From contig NC_086366.1 in the NCBI RefSeq assembly GCF_036324505.1, forward strand, positions 18,678,927 through 18,742,926: a DNA stretch of 64,000 bases, read 5' to 3'. Source of the DNA: Eleginops maclovinus. Taxonomy: Eukaryota > Chordata > Actinopteri > Perciformes > Eleginopidae. The stretch's first letter is position 1; every line of letters begins with the position of its first letter. The translations under genes were made by a program, and so were the position numbers. Shown piece after piece: positions 1 to 14,070 of the stretch. The notes beneath the pieces are model-generated. The model made no database searches. It had not been told where the DNA came from and saw only the letters and a list, made by a program, of their open reading frames with translations.

Positions 1-2080
1 AATATCTGTGTACTCTGTCACTGGGTGATAAGTTCGGCAAATAAATTGAAATATTCCTTGTCTTATCATGATGCAGTTTTATTTCAAATATCCTTTGTTT
101 TTACCTTTCTGTGCAATTTGTAAAAGGCAGAGATGGCATAAACATTGCCCGTTGACAAGACAATACATTGTCAAACATCCTGTTGACAGCATACTGGTAA
201 GAGAAAATGGAACAAGTCATAATTGGCTTTTCTGACTTTGACAAATGGTGAAAGATGGAAAGATGATTAAAACTTAATGAAAAAAATGCCAACCTGATGT
301 ATTTGTTTATGGTTATAAAAACAAAAGTAGATTAAGTTTTGGACTGAGGATAAATTGCTTCAAAACTTTAGAGGAGCATCTGTTGCTCATTTGGCAGTGG
401 TATAATCTTGGTTTCAACATCAAAATTAAGTTTTGCTATGTTAAGCCTTATCTGCATTACTTTTACGTAAGGTCCTGTCAAACTTTCAATGAATGTTTCA
501 TGTTTTTATTTTCATGCATAACACTGTCTAATGATATCTGCACTGTCTAATGATGAGTTCAGTGCCTCAGCCTCACAGAAGACGCTGTATTTGTTTTTTA
601 AAAAGCATATTGCTGTAATGGTAGACAGATCTGCAATTTTACTTTGAGGTAAGGTGCTGTCCACATCACAAGGTTGTGGTCCACGCGATTTTTCTGTGAT
701 GGCTATTTTTAAGAAATTTGACCATGGATTAGAGGCGAACCCACAGAACTTGGCCTCTTTCATTGTGCGGAAAGTCCATGGAAGAAATGAACAGATGGAG
801 TTCAAACAAGATTAAAGTAAAGTGTTTGAAATAATGTATTTGCAGCCATAACAAAGGCATCCAACCTGATACAAACAATGTAAGGAAATGAGATAAAGTA
901 GGTAAGTAATGGTATGTCCATGGCTGTTCACATAACTTTCTAATTTTGCGTAATAAGGTATAAAAAACTCATTAGGATTTCTCGATAATCTTTTCTTGTC
1001 ATTAAAATTCAATAAATTCAATTTTTTTATTTTGGCTTTTTGGCAGCAGTTGGCCCACAAATCCTTGAAGTTTGTGTTTTGTTTGTTACACTTACAGTGA
1101 GGGGACTAACAAATGTCTGAGGATTTTTTAGACGGAAGAATACAACATCTGAATTTTATCCAAGGCTTGAAAAAAAAAAACTGTGATTCATAAACTAATA
1201 ATAGGAATATTTTGTTTCAGTTTATTATTATTTATCAAGACAATATGATATGACGAAAAGATAACACTTTAGCATTAGTAAAACAAATATGCTCTTTATC
1301 TGAGTTGTTTTTAATACATATATGCTGTTGTCAGAAAACTGTTGCAAACATTGTGGAGCTTCTTAAATTAAATCTAACGTGTAGCTATACTTACCAAATA
1401 AAATATCACTGTGTAAAATATTTGATGGGGAATCCAGAAAGGGGCTCTGGGAGGTTGGGCATGTGCTTTAGCAGAAGCCTAATGTGGAGCTTTATTGAGA
1501 CAAAACACTAACCAGAAGCACTAGTGGACCATTTCCTCCAGATTGCTGTGCATTTGAGGAAATATGAGCTTTGGTTTATTGAATGTCACTTTTACAAGAA
1601 TGTGTTTCACACACTTGATGAATGAGAAGGCCTGAGATCAGTTCTTCATCAAGTTAAAGAGTATTTCCATAGCACTGCATTAAAGCACACTTTCATAAAG
1701 TGTTCTGTCTGTGCAGTGTGTGTTTGAAATAGACTTACTTTGTGTGATCCTTTCCAAAAGGATATTAGATATTTAGTGCGCAGGTGGTTTTCATTGGGTT
1801 AAGACAAATTCTGGGAGCACTAGCTCTTTGTCATATTCTGGTTAATCATGATGTAAAGGATATTTTATAGGTTTCTGTTTAGTGTTACCACTGCTTCCTG
1901 ACTCCAGAATTTGCAACAATAAATCTTACATGTAAAGAGAAAAAAAATCTGAATTCCTGGTGATACCCTAGCCTACCCTGGACCCTAAAATCAAGCCCCA
2001 CAGACTCATTATATATCAAACAATATGATATTCAAAATGTAAAATTAGCTGATAGATGGATAACATGCCATCTCCAGTCT

Positions 2081-2112
<32 letters not shown>

Positions 2113-5100
2113 AAATGAATAATACATTAAAAGAATGATAGATTTTTAGCTTTCAGGGACACACACGAGGCCAGTCAAGGTACATTGACAGTCTATAAAC
2201 TACAATTTTGCTTTGCTTTATCCATGTCCAATATGTGTTTTGCTTGCATATACCATACACCGTTTTTTTTGCTCCTAACGCAAAATATCTAATCAGTCAA
2301 GTGGCAGCAACAGAATGCATTTGTAGACATGGTGGAGGAGTTTACACCAAGCTTAAAAACAAAACAAAAAAGCAGCAATTCCCTGGGAAATATGTCTTGT
2401 TGATGGCAGAGTTCAGAGGATTAAGGCCATACTGGTCTGAGCTGCCTACCTGAGCATTTCCGGGAACAGTGGGCATCAGGTAACATAATAATGCATTTGG
2501 CATGCATCTAAAGCTAGTGTGTTATTAGTCCTTTTTAGGCTTCTGTAGAAACATTGTGTTGCAACATGGAAGACTTAAAGAAGAATATCTTCTCCTATGT
2601 AGATATAACGGGCTCTTTTTAAGCTGATACAATTTCCTGTTCATAGGTGATTATACACTATCCAAACAAAGTTGTCATTATTATGATATTTATGCATAAG
2701 ATGATTCTTCTTTCCAAGTGCCTGCAGATGTGATCCTACCAGATCTGCCATAGTAGGTCAAATCTCTCTGTGACGCCAGCATGAAAACCTTTAAAAGTAT
2801 TTTCTGTCTGAGCTAGAAAAAAACAGCAAATCTGTTTCCTCTGCTCTCACAGCTGTTCAGTCATAGCTCTCTTTGAATTATAACCTCACACTCTCACCAG
2901 AAGACAAAAGAAAGCAATGGTATTAAATTGCAAAAACGGTATAAGGTTAAAAAAGAAATTGCGAAAAGGTGGGGCAAGCATAATTCTGTGAGGAGTGCTC
3001 TTGACAGTTAATGTTGAGGTACCCTTGAATAAAGCTGTTCAGCTAGTCCCAGGTATGAATTTGTGACTACATAAAGCAGTGGTCTGCCGACAAAGACCTA
3101 GTCTGCTGTGTAAATGCTCGTGTGGATTACAATGGCCAAAAAAACAGTATGACTAACCACAACAGTATTTTGTTTCTCGTGCCTTCTCTGACGACAAAGC
3201 CAGTAATTTGCCTGTGACTCTTTTGTTTTTCTTGTATATATTGTATGTAGATGAGCCAAATCCATCCTCTCAGTACAGGACGAATCCACTTTAAACCGTT
3301 TAATGCTGCTGGAAAACAGCTATGGGCTGTGCAGCCTGTATTAATGGGCCCTTTTGATTTTTTTGTATCTTTCATATTTCTTGATTTTAATTTGGGCAAA
3401 CCTGGAAAAAACTAACAACAAAAGGTTTTGAGGGCAAGTTGGGACAGTTCAGCAAAAAAATTGGATCAAGATGAATGAAAAATCATGAACAAAGGGAAAA
3501 CATCCAATGGTGTTTTTTCTCTACAGGGTACAAGACTGAGATCACTAGGGCACAAGCTGCTGAATAACCATTTTACTGCAGTTAAATTATTATTTGTATT
3601 GTCCTGGTTATGAACAAAAACTAAGCCTAATTAGATGGAGCAACTAGGGTCGAATAAACAGCTTGAGGCAATTACATTTTTTTGACAACAGTCGAGGGAA
3701 AACTAAAAAAGATTCAAATAAAATCAATAAAACTAGTATTTTCCCTCAAGCTATGCAGAAAAAAGCTCTTCTAAACTAGAGAAGTGCATGAAAATGACAA
3801 TATATTAGGCATATCCGCAAAAAGGATATATCTTGCTTGAAAATGCAGCTGTACTGTGATTTGGAAATGTACCTTGGGCACCTCTGCTATCTACTATCTA
3901 AATTGATTCCGTTTCTACAAACCCAAATATTTGTATTCACAGAAAACATCAAAAATAAATGTAAATATGTAATATAATTTTTCCTTCGAATGTCATTGCT
4001 CCTGCGTAGGATCAGATCTGCCTCAGGCTCTTGCCCAGTTAACAGCAGTCTGGCTTATAACAATGACACCCACTTCAGAAAAGCACAATCTTTTGGGCTG
4101 TCCTCTGTGAATGCTTTCTAATTGATACTCTATCAATCACACAGTCCTGCACGTCGTTCTCCTGCAGGAGGAAATTCCTCAGACATTGTAGGGAGTCTGA
4201 GCAATTCTGATGGAGATCACTTTCTCTCTCCAGGAATGCATTCTGTTGTTTAGGAAAGGAATGCTCTGCATTGAGAGGGATGCCCTGGAATTCCAAAAAC
4301 AATTAAATTGCTCAAGCAAACATTTCTTTGAGGAGAGAGAGAAAAAAAAATCTAATCCCATTACTCCACACTCTACAATGCTGTCTCTTGGGAAAGTTTA
4401 GAAACTCGACTTGGTCTGTCCTTTTTTTGAGCACACCATAGCAGTAAGCCTTGGCATTGAAGTGAACAATCACTTGCAGGGTCAGCATAGAGCAACCTGG
4501 GTAAATTCCTTCTTCTCTGCAGTAGACAGCCTCCCAAAACTCTTTACTAAGCTCTGCAACAACCAGCAAGACCTGACCACACCAGTAGATCAAAATCAAC
4601 CTGTTGAACAAAGGAAGCATTGAAAAGCATCATACAGAGTGACAGTAAATAATATCTAATCGTGGAAACAATTTCTCTCAGCCAGTTGCTGTGATGTTAT
4701 TCTTTGGAAAATGTGAAGCTTTCATTTTGTTCCACAGGAAACATAAATTATCCACACCCTCCTATCACCAATAAATCATACTCCCATGTTATTTAAAGCA
4801 AGGGGAACATAAGCCATCTATCAAGTTTATTTCTTAACTTTTATATCAACACACAACACAACAAATAATAATTATGATAATCAAATAAAGATAGGTATTA
4901 AGTGCTGCTTGAGTTTCAGGTAAATAACTCAATTATGCATGTCCATGTATAGTTAACTTCTTTAAATCCTGCTATTATGGGGAAGCAGATCTTGTACATA
5001 TGGTGCTTTCACAAACTAGAGATTGCCATGGTTATTCTGAGCAAAGCTTATGAAGTGATGTTCCAAACACACAGTTTGTTTCAAACAACATCAGCAGGAT

Positions 5101-7990
5101 TTTAATTATGTGTTTATGCATTCATAAAAGGGTTTGCAGAGAATGTTGTTTTGTTGTTATGTATTTGGGGGTTAGTCATCAGCCCTCTAGACTGCCAACA
5201 ATTTGTCCAAGGCTCACATGATCCATATGGTCACGCTCATGAGCAAACATTTACATAACAAGAAACAGGAATGAATTACAAATGGTAAACAGTTCCTTAT
5301 GGAGATACAAATACAAAACAGTTTTCTGAATGACATACATAAACCTGTTCAAAACATAAAACTGAGTATTTAAACTTTTTCCTAATCGTAACTCTTAATA
5401 AGAAAAACATTTTGTCCACAGGAGTCTGATGCTGGACATAGTTTTTTACAGAATTGCAGTTCAGAAAACAGGGTTGCCTCATTGCAGTGTTTTTGAGAAT
5501 GTGTGGTTGCTCGCTTTGAGCGTAGCTTCAAATGCATACAGTAATCATTCAACCAACTACCTTTGAAGGTTTCTTTGTACCCACTGCTTTTTATTTGCCA
5601 TGGTCGATTTTATTATTTTTGTAATGAAATTGGCTCTTTGTTATTTCTGCACAATTAAATATGAAACCTATATTGAATCAAAACTTGCGTGGGTCATAGC
5701 ATCCACAGACTCACTTTAACAGCTAAATAATCATTCAGCTACACCCAAAAACCCCAAAGGGGATAAGGGTTAGGATGTCAAGTGTATCTGGCCATTTGAC
5801 TGAGGAAGTGTGCGCTGGAAATATGCATGTATTTGGACAATTAAGTAAAGGTCATGACTCTCCATCTCCCAAGTGATGATGGAAAGCAACAGAAGCTATT
5901 TAAAATCTGTCCGCGAGGAAAACTATATCAATCCTCATGGTTTTCCAGACTCAGTCCAGCTCATCCTATGCCTGTTATTTATTTTTAGTAATTCAAATGA
6001 CACAAGTCAGAAACGTTCAAGTATCGACAGGTGTTGATTTGTTGTCCTGATGATAAAGTCTCATTTTGAGAGCAGAACAAATGTAAACATACAGCAAAAT
6101 ATAAAGATTAACTAAAAGATAATATGTTCTTATTTGAAGAAGGAAAAAACATTGTTTTATTTGGTTCCCTTGTGCTCTTAATATAAGTGTTTCATAAATA
6201 CCATAATAACAAACAACTCTCCAGGGGCTTCAATGTCTCAGCTGTGTTTTTCCTTGGGGCAAAGCCTTCAAAATAAAATGATATATATCCTGGATTGGAT
6301 AGGTTCGACTGCTAAATGTAAGAATTTTACCTCATATTTATACTGTGAGAATCTCAGGAATATGGCAACATCAAAGGGGAAATATCACACAGCTGTGGCC
6401 ATTTACATCCTTTTCTGAAGTCTGTACAGCTGGTCAGTTTTGATCTATGAGTTTAAATCACCCAGTGGAAACGGCTATAGCATGCAACACGTCCTGTTGT
6501 GTAAAAGAAGCCCATCCTGGGAAACATAATAAATGCTTGTCAGGAGTTTAGCAATAAAGCTAAATAGTAAAATCATTTAAATCCATTGTTCACTTGAGAA
6601 GAGGGATGGGGTATAAAGGTGAGTGGGAGTAAATCTCATATACAAATGGTCCATGGGAGGATCAGCATGTCATGTTTCCATTTTAGTCATGCACACATGT
6701 TCGAGACGAGAGCTGCTATGATACTGTCAAAGCCATGTGTGCGTTGGTTTGCACAAACACTATAATCACAAGCACTATATAAACCAGCTGCTGGGACCAC
6801 AACTAAAAATACACTGGCAAGGTTACACATCAGAAATTAAAGATAAATATACCACTATAATCATGTTAATAGATAATAACATCCGATAAAGTGAATAACC
6901 ACATCCCAGTTTTCCCCTTTGATGATTTGTTGAGGTTTGTAAACCTAAAGTCCTCTTCCTGAAGCACAGGGAGTCATTTGATTCTCTGACTCATCAGTCA
7001 AGGAACCTAGAGCCAACGCCTGAAGCCAAATAATTAACAACTGCCGAGGCTGCCTTGAGAGATATTGTAGTTGTATGATCAAAGAAGGGTGGGAGAAGCT
7101 CAGGATGCAAGATGGCAGACAGCATATGGCTTCTGTATGTCAGTAGGATATTAGACAAGTTACCAGTAGCGACTAGCAAGTCAGTTCTTTCAAGATTGAA
7201 ACCCTCCAAGAGTATATTTTTAGTTCAACTAAAAACACGTGAAGCAAAACTGGATGCTCAACAAAAGTTTAATTGAGTTTGAAGCTGAGTCATTGCATGA
7301 ACTGTCTACACACTTCTTCCCCCACAGTTGAACAGCATGAAAATCAGACAGGAGGTTTTCAATTATTCATTGGTAAGAAAGTTACTGAAGGTAGAGATAA
7401 AAAATAAAAAAATAGAAGAAATGGATCAACTAAGGCAGATTATAATTAAAGTCGCACTTTCTAAGGATCCTAAAACATATCTGCTCTGTTCAGATATTAA
7501 AAAATATAAATAAAGGCCTGACATTTCTTCCTTTATCCACTTACTAATCTTGATGCTCTTAACCTGGTCAGGGTTGTGGAGGCATCATCCTCTTATAGAT
7601 TTGATCTCTCCAGCTCAGTTTCCCTTCCTTGTTAGTCTACTCAGTTCTAGTCAAAACACCTGACAGGAAAGGGAGACCCTCAAGGCTCCATACCAGGTGC
7701 TTAAAGGCGCTAAACCTCAGGCCCAGTATGATTTGAATGCTGTTAAAACAAAGACTCACTTGAAAAATGCAAATCACACAAGCAACAGATATTTCAGTCA
7801 TTTGTCACTGCAATGCAAATGGGAAAAAAAGTTTAGAAAAAGAAATGGGAGCTATCAATTATGTATAAAGAAAGGAGATTTTATCATCAGTGACACTGAC
7901 CCTGATTCTCTAGTGAAATGTTGATTAACATGGAAATAAGAAAAAAAAATGTTTAAAGAGTAGAGCCTCTCATTTAATATTGTCCTGTGA
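1..7990. other. Gene-poor AT-rich region
   Basis: I found no gene in this stretch. Open frames on both strands are short (under about 100 codons), have no recognisable domain, and do not join through consensus splice sites into anything longer. A trinucleotide microsatellite sits at 2081-2112. The rest looks like ordinary teleost intergenic sequence. Conserved non-coding elements could be present but cannot be recognised without aligning other fish genomes. Confidence 0.6.
2081..2112. repeat. (ATG)n trinucleotide microsatellite
   Basis: About ten and a half perfect ATG/GAT units in tandem, read directly from the sequence. It lies in intergenic DNA and is likely polymorphic in length. Confidence 0.95.
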
Positions 7991-8079
7991 CCTCTGCTTG
8001 ATCAATCGGTTGATTAATTTTTAAACATCATACTCTCACAGTTGACAAATATATATCTGAAGCAGCTCGAATATCACAT

Positions 8080-8496
8080 CACTCAGATCTTGTATTTGAG
8101 TAAAAGTAGAAGCACCAGAGTGTAGGAATACTCTGTTACAAGTAAAAGTCCTGCAATCAAAATGTTACCCAAGCAAAAGTACAAAAGTATTACCATCTAA
8201 ATATGCCATCCTGCATCAAAGTGTTATCAGAGCTGGTAAAGGTGCAGCTAGTTTTAATGACTTTGTATACTGAAGGGTAGATTGTGAATTTGCTACTTAT
8301 TAATCCAAATATGTACGTAACTAAAGGTATAAAATAAATGTAGTGGAGTGAAAGAATACAATTTACCTCTGAATTGTAGTGGAGTAGAAGTAAAAACATT
8401 GAAATACTCAAGTAATATACACGTATCTCAAAATTGTACTTAAGTACAGTAATTGTATTCATTATAATCCATTAACTAAGTTGCTTTACACCACTG
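8080..8496 (-). mobile_element. Non-autonomous hAT-like MITE of teleost type
   Basis: Read on the minus strand, the element begins CAGTGGTGTAAAG at 8496 and contains the alternating 'acttaagtac', 'ttgagtattt' and 'tacttctactccactaca' phrases typical of a very abundant teleost repeat that starts with CAGTGGTG. The opposite terminus near 8080 is decayed and I could not find a matching inverted repeat or target duplication, so that boundary is approximate. It has no coding capacity. The family assignment rests on remembered resemblance to fish repeats, not on a database search. Confidence 0.6.
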
Positions 8497-8499
8497 TTT

Positions 8500-9980
8500 A
8501 AAAGAAAACCCTTTGAAATCTCCTCATTTATCACGCTTGTGCTGTCCCGCCCCATTCGACAATGTTAAATCTGGATTCAAAACCTTAACCTTAATGAAGG
8601 CAGGATTCAACTTCTCTACATGACATATTGGGAAAGGTAACCATATGCTGAGATTTAAAGGCCTTTCGGTTCCACTTTAAAGACCACCAGGCAGCTGGAC
8701 GACAGATGAATGATGGAGAGAGTTGTATCGTATTAAAGTTGCATTTTAAACCGTCAGAAATGGAGGATCAACTGCATTCAAGACAAAAACCTAATTAATT
8801 TAAAGGGCACTGATGTTACCACGGCCAACAAGATCTAGAAGAAGGCTCTAACTCAGCCAGCACAAGCACGAAACCTCTCTCTGAAGCAGAACAAAACCAT
8901 GTCATTCATGAGGATGTGGAGGTAAGTTCACTAAACTTTACTTCCGATGTCATGCTCGGTGAGCCTGGGCCAAAGATTTGATTTTAATGGTGTGCAGAGA
9001 GAAGGAACAGGCAGAGACAGCAGAGGGATAGAATAATAGGGTGTATCATTCACCAAAGTGTTTTTATAATCACCACAGGGAGTCTACAGAAGCGGAAGAC
9101 TCTCTCCAGAACATCCCATGTCTGCTATTAACATCATATCCAGTCAATGAATATGTCAACTATGCAAACACTAATAGGTGTCTTCATGTCTATGAGTCGT
9201 TAAATGTACACCTCCACCAAGGATTCTTAGGTTAAATGTACAAATCTGGACACTAAAACAAAGCCACTTTAATATTCTGAGTTCATCTCTCATTGGATAT
9301 TGAACTACGTTAAAATGTTTCTTAAAAACACTTTCTTCAAACAACATATTTTATGAAGTGTTACTAGCAGATAAGCTAATGCTGTCATAAAATATATTAT
9401 TTCTAAATCAAAGTAATGGCTCAAATGTTTAAACATTTCATATCAGCTTCCAAACTCATCAATATCAATTGAAAACACTTTCTACTTCATCGTTCTAAAG
9501 GAACAAATTTACTTTGTACTCTACTGCATTTAAAGGCTTTACTGGTTCCCTTTGCAGTCAAACACATATCAGTTTATACATTGCCCTAGATTGAACTACC
9601 CACCACTTTTATACATCACTAAGAATTGGCCAACACTTTAATGCATCAATAATGTAACACACAGAGAGGAGTTATATCATATCAAAATGGTAACTTTCCA
9701 TATTTACACGTCACAGCTCATACTTTGGTACTGTACCCACATACATTTTCCTCATGACTTTCACTTTTTTAAAGTTGGGTATCTTTTTTTTTACCATGAA
9801 CTGACTATATCTTCCATGGGATGCTAACAATAATCTAGTGAAACAGCTGCTGGGATATGACATTGAAAGGCTATGGGATTTTAGGAAGTGTCCTGTGGTA
9901 AACATTACATTTTTTCATAGTAGGAGCATTAGGGAGCATATTTGGAGAACTGCAAAATAAACGCTTATTATGTCACAGTT
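8500..9980. other. Intergenic sequence, nothing recognised
   Basis: No coding frame of note, no tRNA-like fold and no clear repeat structure was seen here. Confidence 0.5.
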
Positions 9981-9984
9981 TTTA

Positions 9985-10620
9985 TAGTTGCTGACACACT
10001 AAAATGACACATAAAGCATAATTATTTAAACTCACACTCAAAGAGCAAAACCTCTGCTTAAATCTCCAGAACTCTAAACACATTTTCAGCTCTGCACCCA
10101 ATTTGCTATTCAACATGGCACTTTTTGCTAGACACTGCACATAGTTTTCTAAGTAAGTAATCTTAGAGCATCTTTTTTTGTTCACACAACTGTAACTGTA
10201 TTTGCTGTGCATGCATGTTGCGTTGATTAGTTGTAAAGAATGGAGAGAAATGAAAATGGCTAGTTTCAACCGTATATTTGTGTTTCTTTACATATTTCTG
10301 CCACTGCAGTATTATCTAGAGAGAACAAAGCCCATTCAAGATGAGTGTGCTTTTGATTGAGCACCACAGTTTGTAGTTGGTTGGACAATGTGTATGGTAA
10401 TATGAATGAAGTGTGTGCCATTTGTGCAAAAAGTCAGATTTTGATACGTTTTTATGTGGTTTTGAGTGCAGTGAGTCATTCTGCAGAATATGTGAGGTAG
10501 TTTGGGTGGTTTTGAGAAAATTGGCCACGTTTTCAAAATGTTTGCTGCAACCGTTTGACATAAAGGTGAGGACTTTGGGAGCCTAGACAGGAGATGTTTG
10601 CAACACACAGGAAAATAGGA
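9985..10620. repeat. Interspersed repeat, MITE-like, family unassigned
   Basis: This block is rich in short GT/TTTG phrases of the kind seen in non-autonomous fish DNA elements. Its segment around 10441-10495 (tttttatgtggttttgag... then gtcattctgcagaatatgtg) recurs, interrupted, at about 14779-14812 and 15212-15235, which shows directly that it belongs to a dispersed family. The two open frames of 80-95 codons on its minus strand are accidental. Boundaries are approximate. Confidence 0.5.
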
Positions 10621-10914
10621 AACATCTACACCAATGAAACACTTAGGGAGAGGAACTAAGGTTGTGGGCTTGCTGGCAATTTAGTATTTCTTATGCAGTG
10701 CACGGAAACAAAGGCGCTGTCGATAATGCTATAAAAGTACACGTTTCCAGGTTTTTCTGAGCTAAACTGTCACACACAGATTCAATTCACACCTAATTAA
10801 CAATAGGATCATCTTATTAATCCTTAAAACATTAGGATGTTATAGTACACATACATGTCATATCAGCTTTTTATACACAAATTAAGAAGGAAAAAAAGTA
10901 AGATTATATCTTAG

Positions 10915-10920
10915 TTTATT
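10915..10920 (-). terminator. Polyadenylation signal of the PIM-like gene
   Basis: TTTATT on the plus strand reads AATAAA on the minus strand, 111 bp past the stop codon of the kinase gene. It is the first canonical hexamer downstream, so it is a reasonable 3' end signal. The cleavage site itself was not determined. Confidence 0.5.
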
Positions 10921-11030
10921 AAAAGTTAGAATGCACGGCATAAAATTTACAGGAGCAACTGGGGTTCTATAATGTTAGCTGGAGGTGTGTTGCTGCTGCT
11001 AAGGGCTTCATCGATGGTCTAGTGTGTTGA

Positions 11031-14000
11031 TTACACCAGCCAGGGGTGGCGTTTAAGACCCTCCAGGCTGGTTCGGCCTTCTGGGCTTTTCTTCAGACAG
11101 CCCTGGAGGAAATCACGGCACTCTGTACAGAAAAAAAGGAATCATATTTGAATGAAAAAATGATGTGTGTTTATCAGAGGTGGAAGTATTACTCAGATTT
11201 GCAGAACAATCTCAATTAAATGATTATATTATTATTATTATTGACGTCACATGAATGCACAAATGCTCTATGATAATATGATACATATTGCAATATAGGA
11301 GTATTTTCTGGGATTAGTGATTTAATGGCATTTTGGCCATGGATTTAACATCTACACTCGCTGTGTTTGTGACTTACCGTAGGACAGCCGCTTATTAATT
11401 TTAGGGATAACACTGATGATGTCATCCCTCGTCTTGAAGGGGAGATAGGAATGGAGAATCCCAAACAGCACCATACCGACTTGCCAAACAGTTGTTGGTT
11501 CTGCCCTGTAGCTGCCATGCTTGAACCACTCAGGAGTGGTGTATGAATAGGTACCTACAATACACAAAGCCACCCAGAGACAAAATTAATGTTAGGGGAA
11601 CCAGTGAACATGCTTTGTTATTTCAGAGAACATGATCATAAGAAAGGTAGCCTACCTTGTTTACTGTGGTACATTCCTTGTAACAAAAATGTTCCGCAGC
11701 CGAAGTCAATGAGCCTCACACGAGGGATCTCAGAGCCGGTCTCCATTAGGATGTTGTCCAGCTTGATGTCCCGGTGGAAAACACCTTTTGAGTGGACCTC
11801 GATCAGTGCATCCACCAGCTGTCTTGTTATTTCCTGAGAGAAATATACAAACACATTAAGACTGTGTGACACGGTGCGCATGGACACACACAGAAAGACA
11901 GAAACACGTCATCAGCTACTTACTTTAGCTTCGTGCTCCTGCAGGATGGACGGCCTGGAGTTCAGGTAGTCTATCATATCCATGCAGGGTACTGGTCTCT
12001 CCATCACCAGAATGAGTTCTGAGTCTAGACTGTACCAGTCATGCAGGGAGATAATTGCACTGGACTCTCCTTCTGCTGGCTTAAGTTTAAGATGCAGCAC
12101 TACTTCCATAGGCACCATCACCACTTTCCCTTCCAGTTCCTTTTGATATAAAAGGCAACAAAAAGCAAATAATGAAACTTTTATGTTCACATAAACAAAA
12201 ATCGAAACATTAACAATTGTTTGGTACAATAGGAACTTGTATAATGTAAAGACATATAATAAGAAATGTTACTACATTAATAATCTACATTCTGGTTTGT
12301 ATTAGAACAAATAACTTACCACTGCTGTGTGCTTAACGCTGTGCTGGGGGATATGTTTTATGGCCACCTTTGGGACAGAAACAGACATATGGTTAGCTTC
12401 ATGCAAACAGAGTGAATCTGAATTATGGATTCTGTTTGTGTGTTTGAGAGATCCTACAGGCAGATTATCCTCTTTACGGTAGCCGGCATAGACTGACCCG
12501 AAGCCTCCTTCACCAAGAATATCTTCCTCTTGGTACTTTGCATAGAAGTCAGCTGCAGCAACAAAACACACAAACACTTTGATGATACATTGTTCAGAAT
12601 GTGTATTTTCTTAATAAACTAACCTCTAAAACGAACCTGTATTGATTTAAATGCGACTAATTTACAATAAGCATCAAAAACCCATGGATGAACCTGAGAG
12701 GAATGTTTGAGCCAGCAGGCGTTAAGCTTAGCTTAGCTTAGCATAAAGACTGGAAATAGCTAATTTGATTGTGTCCAAATGCAACAAAATCTACCTACCA
12801 TTCCCCTCTACAGATATATACAAGAGTAAAGCAATCTGAACGTTCTGATGGAACATAGACTTTTACAGAACAAAACGAGATAGAGACTTGAATGCACAGC
12901 ATTCCGTTGATCATCTACTGACTTATAAATGTTTTGCAGAATAACTGGATAATGTGTGTGTGGCTTGAAAAAGAAAAAATAAACTATTGATTTCCTGTAT
13001 TATCTTACCAATGTTGTCACGGTAGGCAGCGCTGACTGAGGATGAGGGTATATCACCCGAGGGGCACTTGCTAAGGGTCTTTCTGCTCCTCTTTGTGACT
13101 CTCTTTGACTCCTCAGAATCACTCTTTTCCCTCTTCCTCTCTTTAGCATCAGAGGTGTTGCTATTGCTGGCAGGTGTGGGTGCACCAGCATCCTCAGTGG
13201 AGGAGGAAGAGCCTCTAAAGGTCTGAGCCTGTTCCTCAGACTGTGGGGACCACTGCCTCTTTTTGGTGGACCTCTTCTTATGCCTGTTCTTTTGGCTTTT
13301 GCTGACACTCACACCTCCAGCGCTTTGTCCAGGGAGGCTCTGAGTTTCTCCTGAAAGAAAAGCCAAGAAACATGAGCATGTTTGCAGTGTGAGGAGTTGA
13401 GAGATGTGAACTGGTATCCACATTAAATCAGACACATTTATCTAAATATATTTTCAATAGTTTTGTCACTTCACTTAGGAAGATAACTTTATTTTCTGAC
13501 TCTCAATTTGACATATGGCCAATGGGTTCAAGCAGAATAACCTCTTACTGAGGTTTGAATGTATTTCTTCTTTTAGTTAGTTTCATCATTTTACTTAATC
13601 AACTAATATCTTTGTAGCACTTCGTTTTTATCTAACCTGTGCTGTGAGTTGTGTTACTGTACTCTTGGGCACTTGTGGCAGCAGGGGCCCTTGATGAAGG
13701 CCCGCTAGATCTTCGTCTGCAGCCCTTGTAGGGACTCTTACTTGTCCTGCTCCTCTTCTTAGTTATTTTAAGACACTCCTCAGAGTTCCTGTTGTAGGCC
13801 TTAATGGGGTCAGTATTGCACCCTACAGGGATAAAAAGAAATGATTTTGTTTATTGCATGTTCTGCATGTCCGCTACTTTATTATCTGCTGTTTGAGTTC
13901 CATAGGGAAATGTAGCTTTAGTTTCGATTAGCCTACTAGCCAATTTAAATGGATGTTAAGTAAAAGGGAGTGCAGTTTTTGTCAGGACTTTCTCCTCACT

Positions 14001-14070
14001 ACTCACCCCGTTGTCTCCTGGAAGACGGGCACTTAATAGTGCTTGTTGTGGGACATGTTTTTGAATCCAT
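11031..14070 (-). CDS. PIM-family serine/threonine protein kinase
   Basis: Nine exons join in phase into 465 codons plus stop: 14070-14007, 13822-13637, 13350-13009, 12552-12458, 12367-12320, 12139-11924, 11833-11656, 11554-11378, 11122-11031. Residues 1-197 are a Lys/Arg/Ser-rich low-complexity extension. The kinase domain follows: glycine loop GEGGFG at 211-216, VAIK lysine K233, helix-C glutamate in VPMEVV (E257), PIM-type hinge ERPVP at 292-296, catalytic loop HRDIKLDN at 337-344, DFG at 360-362, an activation segment with PEW, then the C-lobe ending in RHPWLV. All catalytic residues are present, so the kinase is probably active. The ERPxP hinge, with a proline where most kinases donate a hydrogen bond, marks the PIM family; these are constitutively active cytoplasmic/nuclear survival kinases. 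PIM-like genes are greatly expanded in fish, so I give no numbered symbol. The long basic N-terminus is unlike mammalian PIM1-3, which are about 310-330 aa. Confidence 0.9.
12690..12860. repeat. Teleost interspersed repeat in PIM-like intron 3
   Basis: The phrase gcttagcttagcttagcata followed by aagactggaaatagct and 'gtgtccaaatgcaacaaaatc' matches, from memory, a short repeat seen in many fish genomes. It lies wholly in the third intron of the kinase gene. No termini or target duplications were resolved. Confidence 0.5.

Noticed and set aside
512..805. Minus-strand open frame of 97 codons as a possible gene
   Set aside because: No recognisable domain, no splice partners, and of a length expected by chance in this much sequence.
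2081..2112. Tandem repeat as a possible CRISPR-like or regulatory array
   Set aside because: It is a simple trinucleotide microsatellite with no spacers.
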